A stretch of DNA of 64,000 nucleotides, from NCBI GenBank assembly GCA_016839705.1, contig JAEOTR010000062.1, positions 38,365-102,364 on the forward strand. Direction: 5' to 3'. The notes under the pieces are model-generated. The model saw nothing but the letters and a program-made list of their open reading frames with translations. It was not told the DNA's origin and ran no database searches. Within the stretch, counting starts at the first letter, position 1; every line of letters begins with the position of its first letter. The position numbers were made by a program, and so were the translations under genes. Below are positions 24,666-33,966 of this stretch, piece after piece. Source of the stretch: Promethearchaeota archaeon (lineage in GTDB: Archaea; Asgardarchaeota; Lokiarchaeia; Sigyniarchaeales; SOKP01).

Positions 24666-25490
24666 CTATTCTTTTATATTAATTTGTGATCGTTTTTTAG
24701 GATAGGCTACTTCAGATCTTCTGGTAATAAAAGATTGATCAAGATCATGAGCCATTCGTTTAGCAATCTTAAAGGGGATACCGAGTGATAAATAACTTTG
24801 AGGAAACCAATAATTTCCGGTAGGATCAGTAGGACCAATAATAATACAATTTTTTGGACCATTTTCAGCCATTCCTGCTGGATATGTCACAAAAGAAGCA
24901 CATGAAGGACCCCAGGGGATTTGAATATTAACTCCATTCTCCGGTCGAAAATGTGCTAAGGAACAGAGATTTCTTATTTGTTCAGGAACCCCGAAACAGA
25001 TAAAGGTTTTTACTTTAAGATTTTTATCATTTATGCCATCACATTTTTGCAGTACAGTATACTTCCCAAGAGGTGTAATTTTTCCAATTGATTTTAGCTG
25101 TTTTTCAGCCAAGTTAGGATTGGCTATTAAAAATTCAGCGGCTCCACTTCTAAAATCTTCTGAACCTGTTGATAAAAAATATTTTAGCATTGGGAAAAAT
25201 CCCTTATAACCAAACCATGCTTGTCCTCCTGGACAACAACCCTCCAAATCATCTTCCCCAATATATGCAGTATTGATATTTTCCTGGGCGGATAGGGTAA
25301 AAATAGAGTTCGCAATGCACCGATTAATCTTCTTTATTGGAGTTGCATCAACAGGAATTGTGTCTGAACCGTAAACGCATAAAACACTTGTCATTAACAT
25401 CCCTGCTTTAACTAGCTTGAGTCCAATTTCTTTAATTGTTAAATCTACCATACTTATCCCATATCCATTTTTCTTTTTCCTATTTGTCAT
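24666..25490 (-). CDS. DUF169 family protein
   Basis: Matches DUF169 by eye. The first half holds 'CVYGSDTIPVDATPIKKINRCIANSIFTLS', then 'CCPGGQAWFGYKGFFPMLKYFLSTGSE' (Cys-Pro-Gly-Gln and a Gly-rich run, the family's strongest block). The second half holds 'LAHFRPENGVNIQIPWGPSCASFVTYP'. Function is unknown; many prokaryotic members carry conserved Cys and are proposed to bind metal or cofactor. Its ATG overlaps the stop of the upstream small gene (ATGACAAATAG), so translation is coupled. It is the third gene of the FAD-oxidoreductase operon. Confidence 0.75.
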   Translation of the reverse strand: MTNRKKKNGYGISMVDLTIKEIGLKLVKAGMLMTSVLCVYGSDTIPVDATPIKKINRCIANSIFTLSAQENINTAYIGEDDLEGCCPGGQAWFGYKGFFPMLKYFLSTGSEDFRSGAAEFLIANPNLAEKQLKSIGKITPLGKYTVLQKCDGINDKNLKVKTFICFGVPEQIRNLCSLAHFRPENGVNIQIPWGPSCASFVTYPAGMAENGPKNCIIIGPTDPTGNYWFPQSYLSLGIPFKIAKRMAHDLDQSFITRRSEVAYPKKRSQINIKE

Positions 25491-25710
25491 AAAATTCTCT
25501 TAAAAAATCTTCAGAATTCAAGAAGATCTCACAATCACAAAATCCACCTGAATTTCTACAATTTTCCAAAAATTCTTCTTGTTCATCCTTAGGAATATCC
25601 ATTACTTCTAAAACAATCATTGCATTTGCTAAATTACTTCCGTTACAACCATTAATTTGCATAAGTTGTTCTAAACGTTTGAAGAATGTCTCTAAATCTT
25701 CACTGTTCAT
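25480..25710 (-). CDS. small Cys-containing protein, DUF2695-like
   Basis: 76 residues. The C-terminal part 'RNSGGFCDCEIFLNSEDFL' resembles the 'GGYCDCE' ending of DUF2695 proteins as I remember them, with an earlier Cys in 'QINGCNGSN'. No function is known. The stop codon sits inside the start of the DUF169 gene (11-base overlap) and its own start is 68 bases after the FAD oxidoreductase stop, so it belongs to this operon. Confidence 0.55.
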   Translation of the reverse strand: MNSEDLETFFKRLEQLMQINGCNGSNLANAMIVLEVMDIPKDEQEEFLENCRNSGGFCDCEIFLNSEDFLREFYDK

Positions 25711-25778
25711 TTAGTTCATTCCTTCCTTTCATTAATTTAAGAGTGATTAAAAAAATAATTCAAGAATTGAAAAAAAAA

Positions 25779-27314
25779 TTAGTATTTACCAATTTCTTCT
25801 TCGTCAATTTCAATATCCGAACTTTTCTTACCTACCTTCGAAACTTTTTTTATAAACCGATATGGATCAAGTATTTCATCTGAGATATTTGCGACACTGG
25901 TATGAGCACCCTGTGCACGAAGAGTGTCTTGTAATAGATTAACATCCAGATCTTTTGGGCTAATATTTTGCTTTGCAGCGAGAGCCGCTGCGGTTCCAGC
26001 CGCTTGACCCGTGCACATGCTCGGGGTACAATATCTTAATCCTCCATCAGTGAATATTCCGCATGAGATTGTTGTACCTGCTGCTAGTAAATTATGTATT
26101 TCTTTAGACACTATGGAACGATAAGGAATATCGTGAGGAAGAATCTCATATCCAAATCTACCAGTTACCTCCCAAATATCTGGAGGTTGATTATTTATAG
26201 CAATTGAATCACCAAAGGATTTTCCCTCTCGCATTTCCGCTACGGTTACCACGTGATCCCCTAAAATTCTATGCATTGTGGTTACTGGATAATTAGCAGT
26301 TTTCTCAACAAAGCAATTTTCAAAACCAGGAATCTGTTCCTTGAGTAATTTCTGAACTTCGAATGCCTGCCTTCTTAGACTAATTTCAAGATTAGTTTGC
26401 TCTCCAGCCATCCACATATGATTGTCTCCTCGTGGTCCGTACATGGGATTCATTACCCAAATCCTGCCACCCCCATGAACGCTATGTCCTGGAGAGAGGA
26501 TGATACTATCCCCCCTAATATAGGCTCCTTTCTCTCGTGCCTCCCTGACCATTCTATGTCCTCCATACATTTGACCCCATTCATCCATATGGTCTGCTCT
26601 ATATTCTAACCATTTACTAACGTTTACCCCACCAAGGTAAAATGCGGTTAATGAACCCATATTGCGTCCCCTACGCCGACCCATAGGAATTTTATCATCT
26701 AATACCGATGCTCCTGATTTCCATGCAATGTCTCCATCCCCAGTCGTATCTAATATAACTTTCCCTAATACGGCTCTTCGCCCTTCTTTACCTTCAACAA
26801 TTACACCTTTAAGCATGTCTCCTTCTCTTATGACTCCCGCTGCAAAAGAATGCAGAAACATCTTTACCCCATCGTTTTGCATCAAAGAATCAAGAAGATA
26901 CTTGTAATACTCCAGATCAAAGATAGTTTCACCGCCCCACCATCCTACATTGGTATTTAGCAACCTTTTTGGCAGGTTTTCCTCACCGTATCGTCTAATA
27001 AGACTGGCTCTAAAGGGATTCCGACGTTGTCGTTTTTCATCCACTTTTCTCATAGCACCACCTTCCATGAGACGGGAAATAAGTTCTTGTATAATTCCAT
27101 TATGTATCTCCGGATCTACTCGAGAAAAGACTGAATTAAGGCCTTGTGTCTGTTGTCCCCCCAAGCTACCAAAACGTTCTACTAAAACAGTTCTGGCTCC
27201 TGTTCGCGAAGAAGCTAAAGCGGCACCTATACCTGCTGGCCCTCCACCTACGACAATTACATCTACGTTATCAATTACCGGAAGATCTCTAGCCGGTTCT
27301 CTAACGGTTTCCAT
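25779..27314 (-). CDS. FAD-dependent oxidoreductase (FAD_oxidored family)
   Basis: 511 residues. The Rossmann FAD loop 'VDVIVVGGGPAGIGAALASSRTGARTVLVE' opens the protein, and 'FGSLGGQQTQGLNSVFSR' follows as in the FAD_oxidored (PF12831) family. A second cofactor-contact block is 'ILDTTGDGDIAWKSGA', and the C-terminal 'NLLAAGTTISCGIFTDGGLRYCTPSMCTGQAAGTAA' closes the FAD site. Substrate is unknown. It is the first gene of a three-gene minus-strand operon with the DUF2695-like and DUF169 genes, suggesting one pathway. Confidence 0.85.
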   Translation of the reverse strand: METVREPARDLPVIDNVDVIVVGGGPAGIGAALASSRTGARTVLVERFGSLGGQQTQGLNSVFSRVDPEIHNGIIQELISRLMEGGAMRKVDEKRQRRNPFRASLIRRYGEENLPKRLLNTNVGWWGGETIFDLEYYKYLLDSLMQNDGVKMFLHSFAAGVIREGDMLKGVIVEGKEGRRAVLGKVILDTTGDGDIAWKSGASVLDDKIPMGRRRGRNMGSLTAFYLGGVNVSKWLEYRADHMDEWGQMYGGHRMVREAREKGAYIRGDSIILSPGHSVHGGGRIWVMNPMYGPRGDNHMWMAGEQTNLEISLRRQAFEVQKLLKEQIPGFENCFVEKTANYPVTTMHRILGDHVVTVAEMREGKSFGDSIAINNQPPDIWEVTGRFGYEILPHDIPYRSIVSKEIHNLLAAGTTISCGIFTDGGLRYCTPSMCTGQAAGTAAALAAKQNISPKDLDVNLLQDTLRAQGAHTSVANISDEILDPYRFIKKVSKVGKKSSDIEIDEEEIGKY

Positions 27315-27530
27315 TTTTCACCATTTTCTTACTCTTTTCTATTTTTTAATAATATTAATTAATCAATCTACCTTAAAAATTTAATATTTTGATTAACAAT
27401 GAGTTAAAAATTGGAAATTCTTGTTCTAACAAGGATATTCTTTCAAGCTTTAAGAAAATTTCAAAAAGAAAAAAGAGTTTAAAAAAATTCTTTCTTATTT
27501 AATAATTAAACTTTTACTTTTTGGTAAGAC

Positions 27531-27635
27531 TTATTTTTTAGCACCTGCTTTTTTCTTAGGAGCTGCTTTTTTCTTAGGGGCTGCCTTTTTCTTAGGGGCT
27601 GCCTTTTTCTTAGGGGCTGCCTTTTTCTTTGCCAT
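27531..27635 (-). CDS. 34-residue histone-H1-tail-like basic protein
   Basis: Not in the ORF track. ATG at 27635 is preceded by GAGGAG. The sequence is MAKKK, then four AAPKKK hexads, then AGAKK: an 18-base tandem repeat at the DNA level. Composition (K, A, P only, plus one G) is like eukaryotic H1 tails, bacterial Hc1 and Lys-rich tails of some HU proteins, which bind DNA non-specifically. I infer a nucleoid-associated peptide. It is flanked by ~215-base gaps on both sides and reads as an independent unit. Confidence 0.7.
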   Translation of the reverse strand: MAKKKAAPKKKAAPKKKAAPKKKAAPKKKAGAKK

Positions 27636-27849
27636 TAGTTTTTACGACTCCTCAACATTTTTTATATTGATTAAATTTTAAAGATTAGTAAAATAAAATT
27701 TATTTTTTTTTAAAGATTTCTTTTTTCATTTATTATTAATTTCAAGATAGATGAAATCCATAACTATTACTCTCTTAAATTTATTCATTAATCAAAACAG
27801 ATATTATCAGAAAATTTCGGAAAATAATCAAAAATAAATAAAAAGAACC

Positions 27850-28371
27850 TCAATTTCCTGCTTTCTTTATTATTCGATTTGTAAGTTCGAGAAAAGCAGT
27901 TTCCACATTTTCACCAGTTTTAGCAGATGTTTCAATATAGAAACAACCTTCATTTTCTGCATATTTTTCTGCTTCACTCCGATCTACAATCTGACCAATT
28001 TCAGGGATTAAATCGGATTTATTTCCTATTATTACCTTAGGTACGTCCATTTTCATGATACTACGCATTTCTCTAAGCCACGTTTTCATACTTGAAAATG
28101 TATTTTGTCTTGAAAGATCAAATACAAGCAATGCCCCCGTAGCCCCCTCATAAAAGCTACGATGGAGAAATTTAAATCTTTCCTGACCACCAATATCCCA
28201 TATATGGAGTTTTGCATATTTTGTTGGTTGATATTCTACTGTTTTTGTTAAAAAATCAACACCAATAGTCACTTTATATTTCAAAACAAATTGGTTATGT
28301 ACAAATCTGTGTAGTAAACTTGTTTTTCCTACCGCACTAGGACCAACAATTATAACTTTATGTTTATCCAT
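27850..28371 (-). CDS. Rab-like small GTPase
   Basis: A canonical small GTPase of 173 residues: P-loop 'VGPSAVGKTSLLHRF', switch I 'KVTIGVDFLTK', switch II 'WDIGGQERFKFLHRSFYEG', 'IIGNKSDL' and 'ETSAKTGENVETAF'. All nucleotide-binding residues are intact, so it should bind and hydrolyse GTP. The C-terminus lacks a cysteine, so no Rab-type prenylation. Roadblock and longin proteins in this window are candidate regulators. Best preserved of the three GTPases here. Confidence 0.95.
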   Translation of the reverse strand: MDKHKVIIVGPSAVGKTSLLHRFVHNQFVLKYKVTIGVDFLTKTVEYQPTKYAKLHIWDIGGQERFKFLHRSFYEGATGALLVFDLSRQNTFSSMKTWLREMRSIMKMDVPKVIIGNKSDLIPEIGQIVDRSEAEKYAENEGCFYIETSAKTGENVETAFLELTNRIIKKAGN

Positions 28372-28482
28372 TCGATTCTACTCTTAATTTTCTCTTCTAA
28401 TGTATAATCGTTTAATGTCTTAATAAATTTAGTCTAAACAATAATTCAAAATTAGAATGCCTAGTTAAAATTTATAGATTAT

Positions 28483-29622
28483 ATGATGAAACTTTTTATT
28501 TCACTTTTTATAACGTTTCTTATGGAAGCAGGAAATGATGATCAAATGGTAGATATTAAATTGCCAAACGATGTTTCTATTATAAAAACCAATGCGTTCA
28601 GAGTCTGGGTAGCACTTCTCATATTTACTTTAATTGAAGTGATCCTCATCTTTTACTTCGAACCTCTCTTGAGACTTAACTTTCCGGCCTTGAATCCTGA
28701 TACGGGTCCCGAAGATTATTATTGGAAATTGAACGTTCGAGACACATTAACCATGATAATCACTTGGACTTTTTACGGAGCACACCAAATTTCCGTGTGG
28801 ATAGTTATTTATTGGGCACATAAAAATTATCGCGAGAAAAAACTCGACAAAACGAAAATTCTTAAGTATACTATGCTGATGTCAGCCATCTTAATAGGAT
28901 TTACACTTCTTCACTTGCTTCAAACGCATATTTGGTATGATGGTCTTGCTCAAGATGTACCAATCTTAACAAGCCAAGGTAGTGTGATTGTAATGCTTTC
29001 GATTCTTTTAGTTATGCAAAATCCCAAGCGTGGTCTATTCTTTGGAAGAAAGGAAAAAAAACTAATGCGACCAGAAGTTGCAAAGACTTTCATGACAAGT
29101 CATCAAATAATTTTCAGTTGGGCATTAGTATATACGTTCTGGTTCCATCCGATGGAATCCTCCCCTGCCTTGCTCAGTGGATTCTTTTTCATGGGACTTT
29201 TGTTTATACAGATGACGTTAGCTTATACTCGCATACATTTGAATAAGTGGTGGGTGTTAATCGTGGAATCATATGTTGTTATCCATGCAACCATCGTAGC
29301 GATTGCTCAATGGATCGATTTTGATGCAGATCCTCCCATGTGGCCAATGTTTTTGCTTGGATTCCTTGCTATGCTAGTATTCACGTACATTCATGGACTA
29401 GGTTTGAAGAATTGGCTACGTTGGTCTATTATTGCTGCTTACTTCGTATTATTGATTTTCATGTATGTCCCCCAACCATTCGGTTTTGGTCGAGAGATCA
29501 CATATTTCCTCAGATTTGAGTTTCTATGGATTCCTATAATCTTGTTCCTCATAGCATTCATTGCTGCTGCTATTGCTCATATCTACTTGATTCTCAAAAA
29601 ACGAAGAGCTGGAAGTAATTGA
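28483..29622 (+). CDS. multi-pass membrane protein (about nine helices)
   Basis: 379 residues with about nine hydrophobic segments and short loops. Histidines recur near helix ends ('TFYGAHQISVWIVIYWAHKNY', 'LLHLLQTHIWYDG', 'TSHQIIF'), which could coordinate metal or heme, but no known motif is clear. A basic tail (LKKRRAGSN) suggests a cytoplasmic C-terminus. I do not recognise the family. Divergent from the Rab-like gene. Confidence 0.6.
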   Translation: MMKLFISLFITFLMEAGNDDQMVDIKLPNDVSIIKTNAFRVWVALLIFTLIEVILIFYFEPLLRLNFPALNPDTGPEDYYWKLNVRDTLTMIITWTFYGAHQISVWIVIYWAHKNYREKKLDKTKILKYTMLMSAILIGFTLLHLLQTHIWYDGLAQDVPILTSQGSVIVMLSILLVMQNPKRGLFFGRKEKKLMRPEVAKTFMTSHQIIFSWALVYTFWFHPMESSPALLSGFFFMGLLFIQMTLAYTRIHLNKWWVLIVESYVVIHATIVAIAQWIDFDADPPMWPMFLLGFLAMLVFTYIHGLGLKNWLRWSIIAAYFVLLIFMYVPQPFGFGREITYFLRFEFLWIPIILFLIAFIAAAIAHIYLILKKRRAGSN

Positions 29623-29686
29623 TTTATACCTACAAATAATGTTCTCAAATATAATTTGAGGACTACAAAATATTATGAATAAATAC

Positions 29687-30547
29687 TCACTGTTTATTTC
29701 TTAATAAACTTGCTTTATTATGTGCGTCTAAAGCACCTTCAAGATCACCCACTTTTTTGAGAATTAAGCTTAAGTCCTCCCATGTTTCATCATCCTCCGG
29801 GTCAAGTTCAAGTACTTTTTTATATGCCTTTATCGCACCCTCAAAATCTCCTTTCTCCTCTAAAGCTACAGCAAGATTATACCAAGCAAGTTCGATGTTT
29901 GGATCGAGTTCAAGTGCTTTATTATACGACTCAATTTCACCCTCATAATCACCGTTTTGCCCAAGTATTAATCCCAGATTGTACCACGCTTTTTCATCAT
30001 TAACATCAATCTCTATCGTCTTTTCAAACGCCCTCTGCGCTTCATCAAATTGTTCTGTCTGAATATAAACGGTTCCCTTGTTGAGCCATGCTTGAGAATC
30101 AAGTGGATTAAGTTCAAGAACCTTCTTGTAGGCTATTAATGCATTCTCGAAATTTTCCATTCTACCAAATGCTACTCCTAGATCAAACCAGATATCGGTA
30201 TCTTCTGAATTGAGCTTTATCGCTTTCTTGTAAGCATCAATCGCTCCCTCAAAATCGCCTGTCTCTTCTAAAACTACCCCAAGGTTGACCCATATTTCCA
30301 TATTTTCGGGATCGAGTCCAAGTGCTTTCTCGTAGGCTTTAATCTCTGCTTGAAAATCTCCATTCCGACCATAGACTAATCCTAAATTAATCCAAGCTAC
30401 TGCTTCTTTTGGATTTAATTTTAAACCTTTAGTGAAAGCCTCAATTGCTCCAGTAAAATCTCCTTTTTCACCAAGTTTTACTCCTAGATCAAATAACTCC
30501 TCAGGATCCTCTGAAACCGCCACTCTCACTAAATCTTGATCTTTCAT
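29687..30547 (-). CDS. tetratricopeptide repeat protein
   Basis: Nearly the whole protein consists of eight 34-residue TPR units ('AWINLGLVYGRNGDFQAEIKAYEKALGLDPEN' type), with W-LG-Y-A-P consensus residues at the usual positions. No other domain and no membrane segment. TPR superhelices are binding scaffolds; acidic repeats suggest a basic partner. Internal DNA similarity between units is high. Monocistronic. Confidence 0.93.
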   Translation of the reverse strand: MKDQDLVRVAVSEDPEELFDLGVKLGEKGDFTGAIEAFTKGLKLNPKEAVAWINLGLVYGRNGDFQAEIKAYEKALGLDPENMEIWVNLGVVLEETGDFEGAIDAYKKAIKLNSEDTDIWFDLGVAFGRMENFENALIAYKKVLELNPLDSQAWLNKGTVYIQTEQFDEAQRAFEKTIEIDVNDEKAWYNLGLILGQNGDYEGEIESYNKALELDPNIELAWYNLAVALEEKGDFEGAIKAYKKVLELDPEDDETWEDLSLILKKVGDLEGALDAHNKASLLRNKQ

Positions 30548-30757
30548 TGCTGCTCCCTCGTTCTATTAGGAGTAAAAAAATTTAATACATTATACAATTA
30601 GAATTTTTACCGAATTAATAAAACTTCCATTTTTAGATTATATAGTATGCTGTTAAATTAGGAAAGAACCCAAGGTTGTTTCACTCATTTTACTAAATTG
30701 AGTAAGAAACATTTTAAATTTGATAAGTTAGGACTTATACTTGAATCAAGAATGAGA

Positions 30758-31258
30758 TTAATACATTTTAATTGTATTCAAGATGTCATCAACGTAAAAA
30801 ATATTTTCTTGACTTAGTTCCTCTTTTAATGCATTTGCTAACGAATATCTAAATGCCCACAACTCCACATCTTTATCCAATTCTTTTAATTTTTTTACGA
30901 TAGGAACAAAATCGCCATCTCCAGAAACTAACACCGCTCTATCATAGGCATTTTCATATCCAAGGGAGACAACATCAATCGCAATTTGGATATCAACTTT
31001 TTTCTCAATAGCTCCACTTAAAGCAATCTTATCAAAACTCGCGTTTATCACATATCCACTTTTTTCACTTAACTGGTTATACCACTTTTTCTTCTCAGGG
31101 CTCATAGGATACACGACTCCTTCATATAAATGTATAGCTTGCAATTCTCTGTCTCTGGTTATGACATTCTTCAGTTTTTCGTAGTCCACTTTAATGTTAT
31201 ACTTTCTAAAACCCTGAAAAATGTTGCTATTATCAATGAAAACTGTGATCCGTTCCAA
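30758..31258 (-). CDS. NYN-domain (LabA-like) putative ribonuclease
   Basis: PIN-like NYN fold: 'VFIDNSNIFQG' (Asp9) at the start, 'KKVDIQIAIDVV' and 'AVLVSGDGDFVPIVKKL' supply the other acidic residues for metal binding, as in LabA/DUF88 proteins. Length 166 is one domain. It likely cleaves or processes RNA in the cytosol. The start is a TTG, justified by AAGGAG seven bases upstream. Neighbours do not reveal the substrate. Confidence 0.87.
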   Translation of the reverse strand: MERITVFIDNSNIFQGFRKYNIKVDYEKLKNVITRDRELQAIHLYEGVVYPMSPEKKKWYNQLSEKSGYVINASFDKIALSGAIEKKVDIQIAIDVVSLGYENAYDRAVLVSGDGDFVPIVKKLKELDKDVELWAFRYSLANALKEELSQENIFYVDDILNTIKMY

Positions 31259-31393
31259 TTCAATACTCCTTTTGCTCTTATAATAAGAAAATTAATTATT
31301 GTATATTAAAATAATATTAAAAAAAAGTTAATTGAAGTAATAATTTTAACGATTACAAGATTTTTATTAAAAATTCAATTAATTTTGTCTTGT

Positions 31394-32101
31394 TTATTGT
31401 CTTTTACGGGAAACTTCTCTAACAGAGATAGGTTTTTCAAACATAAGTTCATATATTATATTTGCTCTTCTCTGGATGCTATCCCTTTCAGGAGTCTTAT
31501 TTCCTTGATATTTTTGATATCTCTCTATCGCAATCTTCCTCCATTTCTTGTCCCAAGATGGAGATCCCGTCTTAACATAACGTTCACGATTTGGAAAATC
31601 TCGACAGACCCAATTAAAAGAAATGAAATATCTTTTAGCACCCGCTTCTTCTGTAAGGTTACGAGAAGTTATTCCAAGTTTTCTAAGGTGTTGGATATAT
31701 CTACCTTCCACAGCATTTTGAAGAACACCTTCAATGATAGCAGGTTCGTAATATATATTGTTCTCTTTAAAATATTCTCGAACAAGATTGAAACAATCAC
31801 CTCTACATAGAAGGATCCTATCTCCCTTGCCGTGCTTAAGAGCTTTAAGTCCTTTCTTTACTGCATTTACTATATATTTCTTTGGGGGATCACCATCTTT
31901 ATTGCCTTGCTTATAGAGTGCTACGGGAACGGATTGAAATATTATTTTTCCAGTATCTGAATCCCTAAAGCCAATAAAGGCATCTCCAACGAGATCTCCT
32001 GTCCCAGCGTCATCAATTTCTATTGTTCTTCCCTTCCACTCGCTGGGATTAATAGTGGATTGGCACGACTCATCATCGCCTTTTTCTTTTTTTGTCTTCA
32101 T
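31394..32101 (-). CDS. hypothetical protein, possible RNase H-like fold
   Basis: 235 residues. The segment 'IEIDDAGTGDLVGDAFIGFRD' followed by 'RILLCRGDCFNLVREYF' and 'AIIEGVLQNAVEGRYIQHL' suggests a central sheet with acidic residues on strand one, similar to RNase H-like nucleases. This rests on pattern only. The C-terminal third is basic ('SWDKKWRKIAIERYQKYQGNK'), fitting nucleic-acid binding. The plus-strand ORF over it is a shadow. Confidence 0.45.
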   Translation of the reverse strand: MKTKKEKGDDESCQSTINPSEWKGRTIEIDDAGTGDLVGDAFIGFRDSDTGKIIFQSVPVALYKQGNKDGDPPKKYIVNAVKKGLKALKHGKGDRILLCRGDCFNLVREYFKENNIYYEPAIIEGVLQNAVEGRYIQHLRKLGITSRNLTEEAGAKRYFISFNWVCRDFPNRERYVKTGSPSWDKKWRKIAIERYQKYQGNKTPERDSIQRRANIIYELMFEKPISVREVSRKRQ

Positions 32102-32246
32102 TAATTATTAAATATAATTAGGCTCATAAATATCTTGGGATTTTAGTTTATAGATTTTTATGCGTTTAAAACAATTTAAGATGATACCATCATTTAATAT
32201 CTGAAAACCTAAACATTATTAAGAATGGGTATAATCTATTTTAATT

Positions 32247-33224
32247 ATGAAACTCGAAAATTTTGATATTTTCTATATAGTTGGCTTAGCTGGAACCACC
32301 ATTTTTATGATATTGGAACTCATCTTAGGATTTGTCAACTTGAATATCACTTTTCTAATTTTCTTTTGGACGATGAAACTACTTTCCGGCTTTGGGTTAA
32401 TAATAACTGTGGCAAATGGGATTCTTTGGCTTTTAAACCGTTTTACCGAAAAATTAAGTAAAAAAGAAGTCCAAATTCTGGTAATTATCCAAGTGATCAT
32501 TCCCGGAATTTTAGCAGGTTATGCTATATACACTATTGTTTCAAACTTACCTCCCACAGCTCCGTTGACAGGATTCAGCTATTGGATTGATCTCCTTTTA
32601 TTTCTCTATGGTATTCTTTCATTGATACTCTCACTATATATATTTCCTTTAATTCGAGAAGAATTTCAAGATGCGGTAGATCAAGGATTCTTTAAACGCC
32701 TTAAAAAAGGTGGAAAAGGAATCGGTCGAAAGCTTAAAAAAAGATATTTCTCCTGGAGAGGTAAATATGCGAAAGTTCAAATTCAAGACCAAATGTCAAT
32801 CGGGGAAGTACTAGAAATCTGGAGAAATCGATTTGCAGTCTACTTACTTATCCCAATAACAATAGGATCCCTCATTTTTACCCCGGTGGCTTTCATCTGT
32901 ATTGTATACTGGTTAAAAGTAATAGTGTTTGATAAAGGTGAACCGAAAAAATACGAAAGAATTGCTTTGCTAGCATCTATGATATGGATCGCTTTAATTG
33001 CTTCCATTTCTTACATTTTCGACTTAGTGTTCTTTAGTTCAATACAACCATTATTCTGGACAATACAAATATTTTACTTAATTGGAATTCTTATTTCTAG
33101 CGGCATCTTCATTTACCAATTTATTAAGCTGAAGGGAATTACAATAAAGAAAATCAGGGAAGAAATTAAAGAACGAAGGGAAGATAAAAAGGAAGAAGTT
33201 GAAGAATCGGAAAATACAGATTAA
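32247..33224 (+). CDS. multi-pass membrane protein with cytoplasmic basic loop
   Basis: About eight membrane helices in two groups of four, separated by a basic loop of ~60 residues ('RLKKGGKGIGRKLKKRYFSWRGK'), and a long charged C-terminal tail ('IREEIKERREDKKEEVEESEN'). No transporter or enzyme motif is recognised. The pseudo-twofold layout could reflect an internal duplication. It is convergent with the methyltransferase gene. Confidence 0.6.
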   Translation: MKLENFDIFYIVGLAGTTIFMILELILGFVNLNITFLIFFWTMKLLSGFGLIITVANGILWLLNRFTEKLSKKEVQILVIIQVIIPGILAGYAIYTIVSNLPPTAPLTGFSYWIDLLLFLYGILSLILSLYIFPLIREEFQDAVDQGFFKRLKKGGKGIGRKLKKRYFSWRGKYAKVQIQDQMSIGEVLEIWRNRFAVYLLIPITIGSLIFTPVAFICIVYWLKVIVFDKGEPKKYERIALLASMIWIALIASISYIFDLVFFSSIQPLFWTIQIFYLIGILISSGIFIYQFIKLKGITIKKIREEIKERREDKKEEVEESENTD

Positions 33225-33256
33225 AATTGCTTAAACCTACGTTTTCCTTTTTTTTT

Positions 33257-33859
33257 TTATTTTTTTTTTCCATAAATCCAATATTGATATTCTCCTCCCC
33301 TTTCCAAAACTGCTTCAGAGATTATTGAGAAACCTGCTTTGTTTACGAGATTAAGAGTGGTATTTGGGCTGAAATTACTCCAAAACATTGGAACTCCAAA
33401 AAATCTGCTTGTACCTTCTGATTCGGAGACTCCTGTATTAATCAATAAAATACCACCAGGTTTTAAGATTTCAAAGAATTTTTTGAATATATTGAAATGG
33501 TTTTCCTTAGGAACATGAAAGAGAGCAAAGACACTTATTATCCCCTCAAATGTGTTTTCATTAAATTCTAACTCATTCATATCCATTTTAATGAATTCTG
33601 CATTGGGTACATTCTTTCGAGCTAGATTCAACATTGTATCAGATACATCAATCCCAGTCACTTTAATTCCTTTTTTTACTAAGAATTTAGCCGTAGGAAT
33701 ACCCGCACCGCATCCTACATCTAATACATGAGCATTATCTGAGAGGAGTGATATAAATTTCTCTAACTCATTATTAAATTTGTTTAAATTCCTGTGAGTA
33801 TAATAATCTGCAGCGATTTTATTGTATCCTTGTTCTACTAGTTTACTGATTTCATTCAT
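33257..33859 (-). CDS. class I SAM-dependent methyltransferase
   Basis: Motif I 'VLDVGCGAGIPTAKFL', motif II 'VTGIDVSDTMLNLARKN' and 'LKPGGILLINTG' define the Rossmann methyltransferase fold. 200 residues, cytosolic. The substrate is not predictable. It follows the staygreen and heliorhodopsin genes on the same strand, 107 bases from the former, so a role in pigment or isoprenoid chemistry is possible but unproven. T-rich DNA at its 3' end may terminate both convergent genes. Confidence 0.9.
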   Translation of the reverse strand: MNEISKLVEQGYNKIAADYYTHRNLNKFNNELEKFISLLSDNAHVLDVGCGAGIPTAKFLVKKGIKVTGIDVSDTMLNLARKNVPNAEFIKMDMNELEFNENTFEGIISVFALFHVPKENHFNIFKKFFEILKPGGILLINTGVSESEGTSRFFGVPMFWSNFSPNTTLNLVNKAGFSIISEAVLERGGEYQYWIYGKKK

Positions 33860-33966
33860 ATTTCTAATAAAAAAAATAGATCTTAAGTAGGCATTGTTAA
33901 TAATTTATTATTTATATTGACTAAAACAGCTATAAAATTTAATGTGAATAAGTCAAGGATTTATGA

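Noticed and set aside
27530-27636. Reading the PKKKAA region as plain noncoding microsatellite
   Set aside because: The frame has ATG, an SD and a stop at exact repeat boundaries, so coding is the simpler reading.
31385-31810. 141-residue plus-strand ORF opposite 31394-32101
   Set aside because: A shadow of the minus-strand gene; Phe/Ser-rich composition typical of antisense frames.
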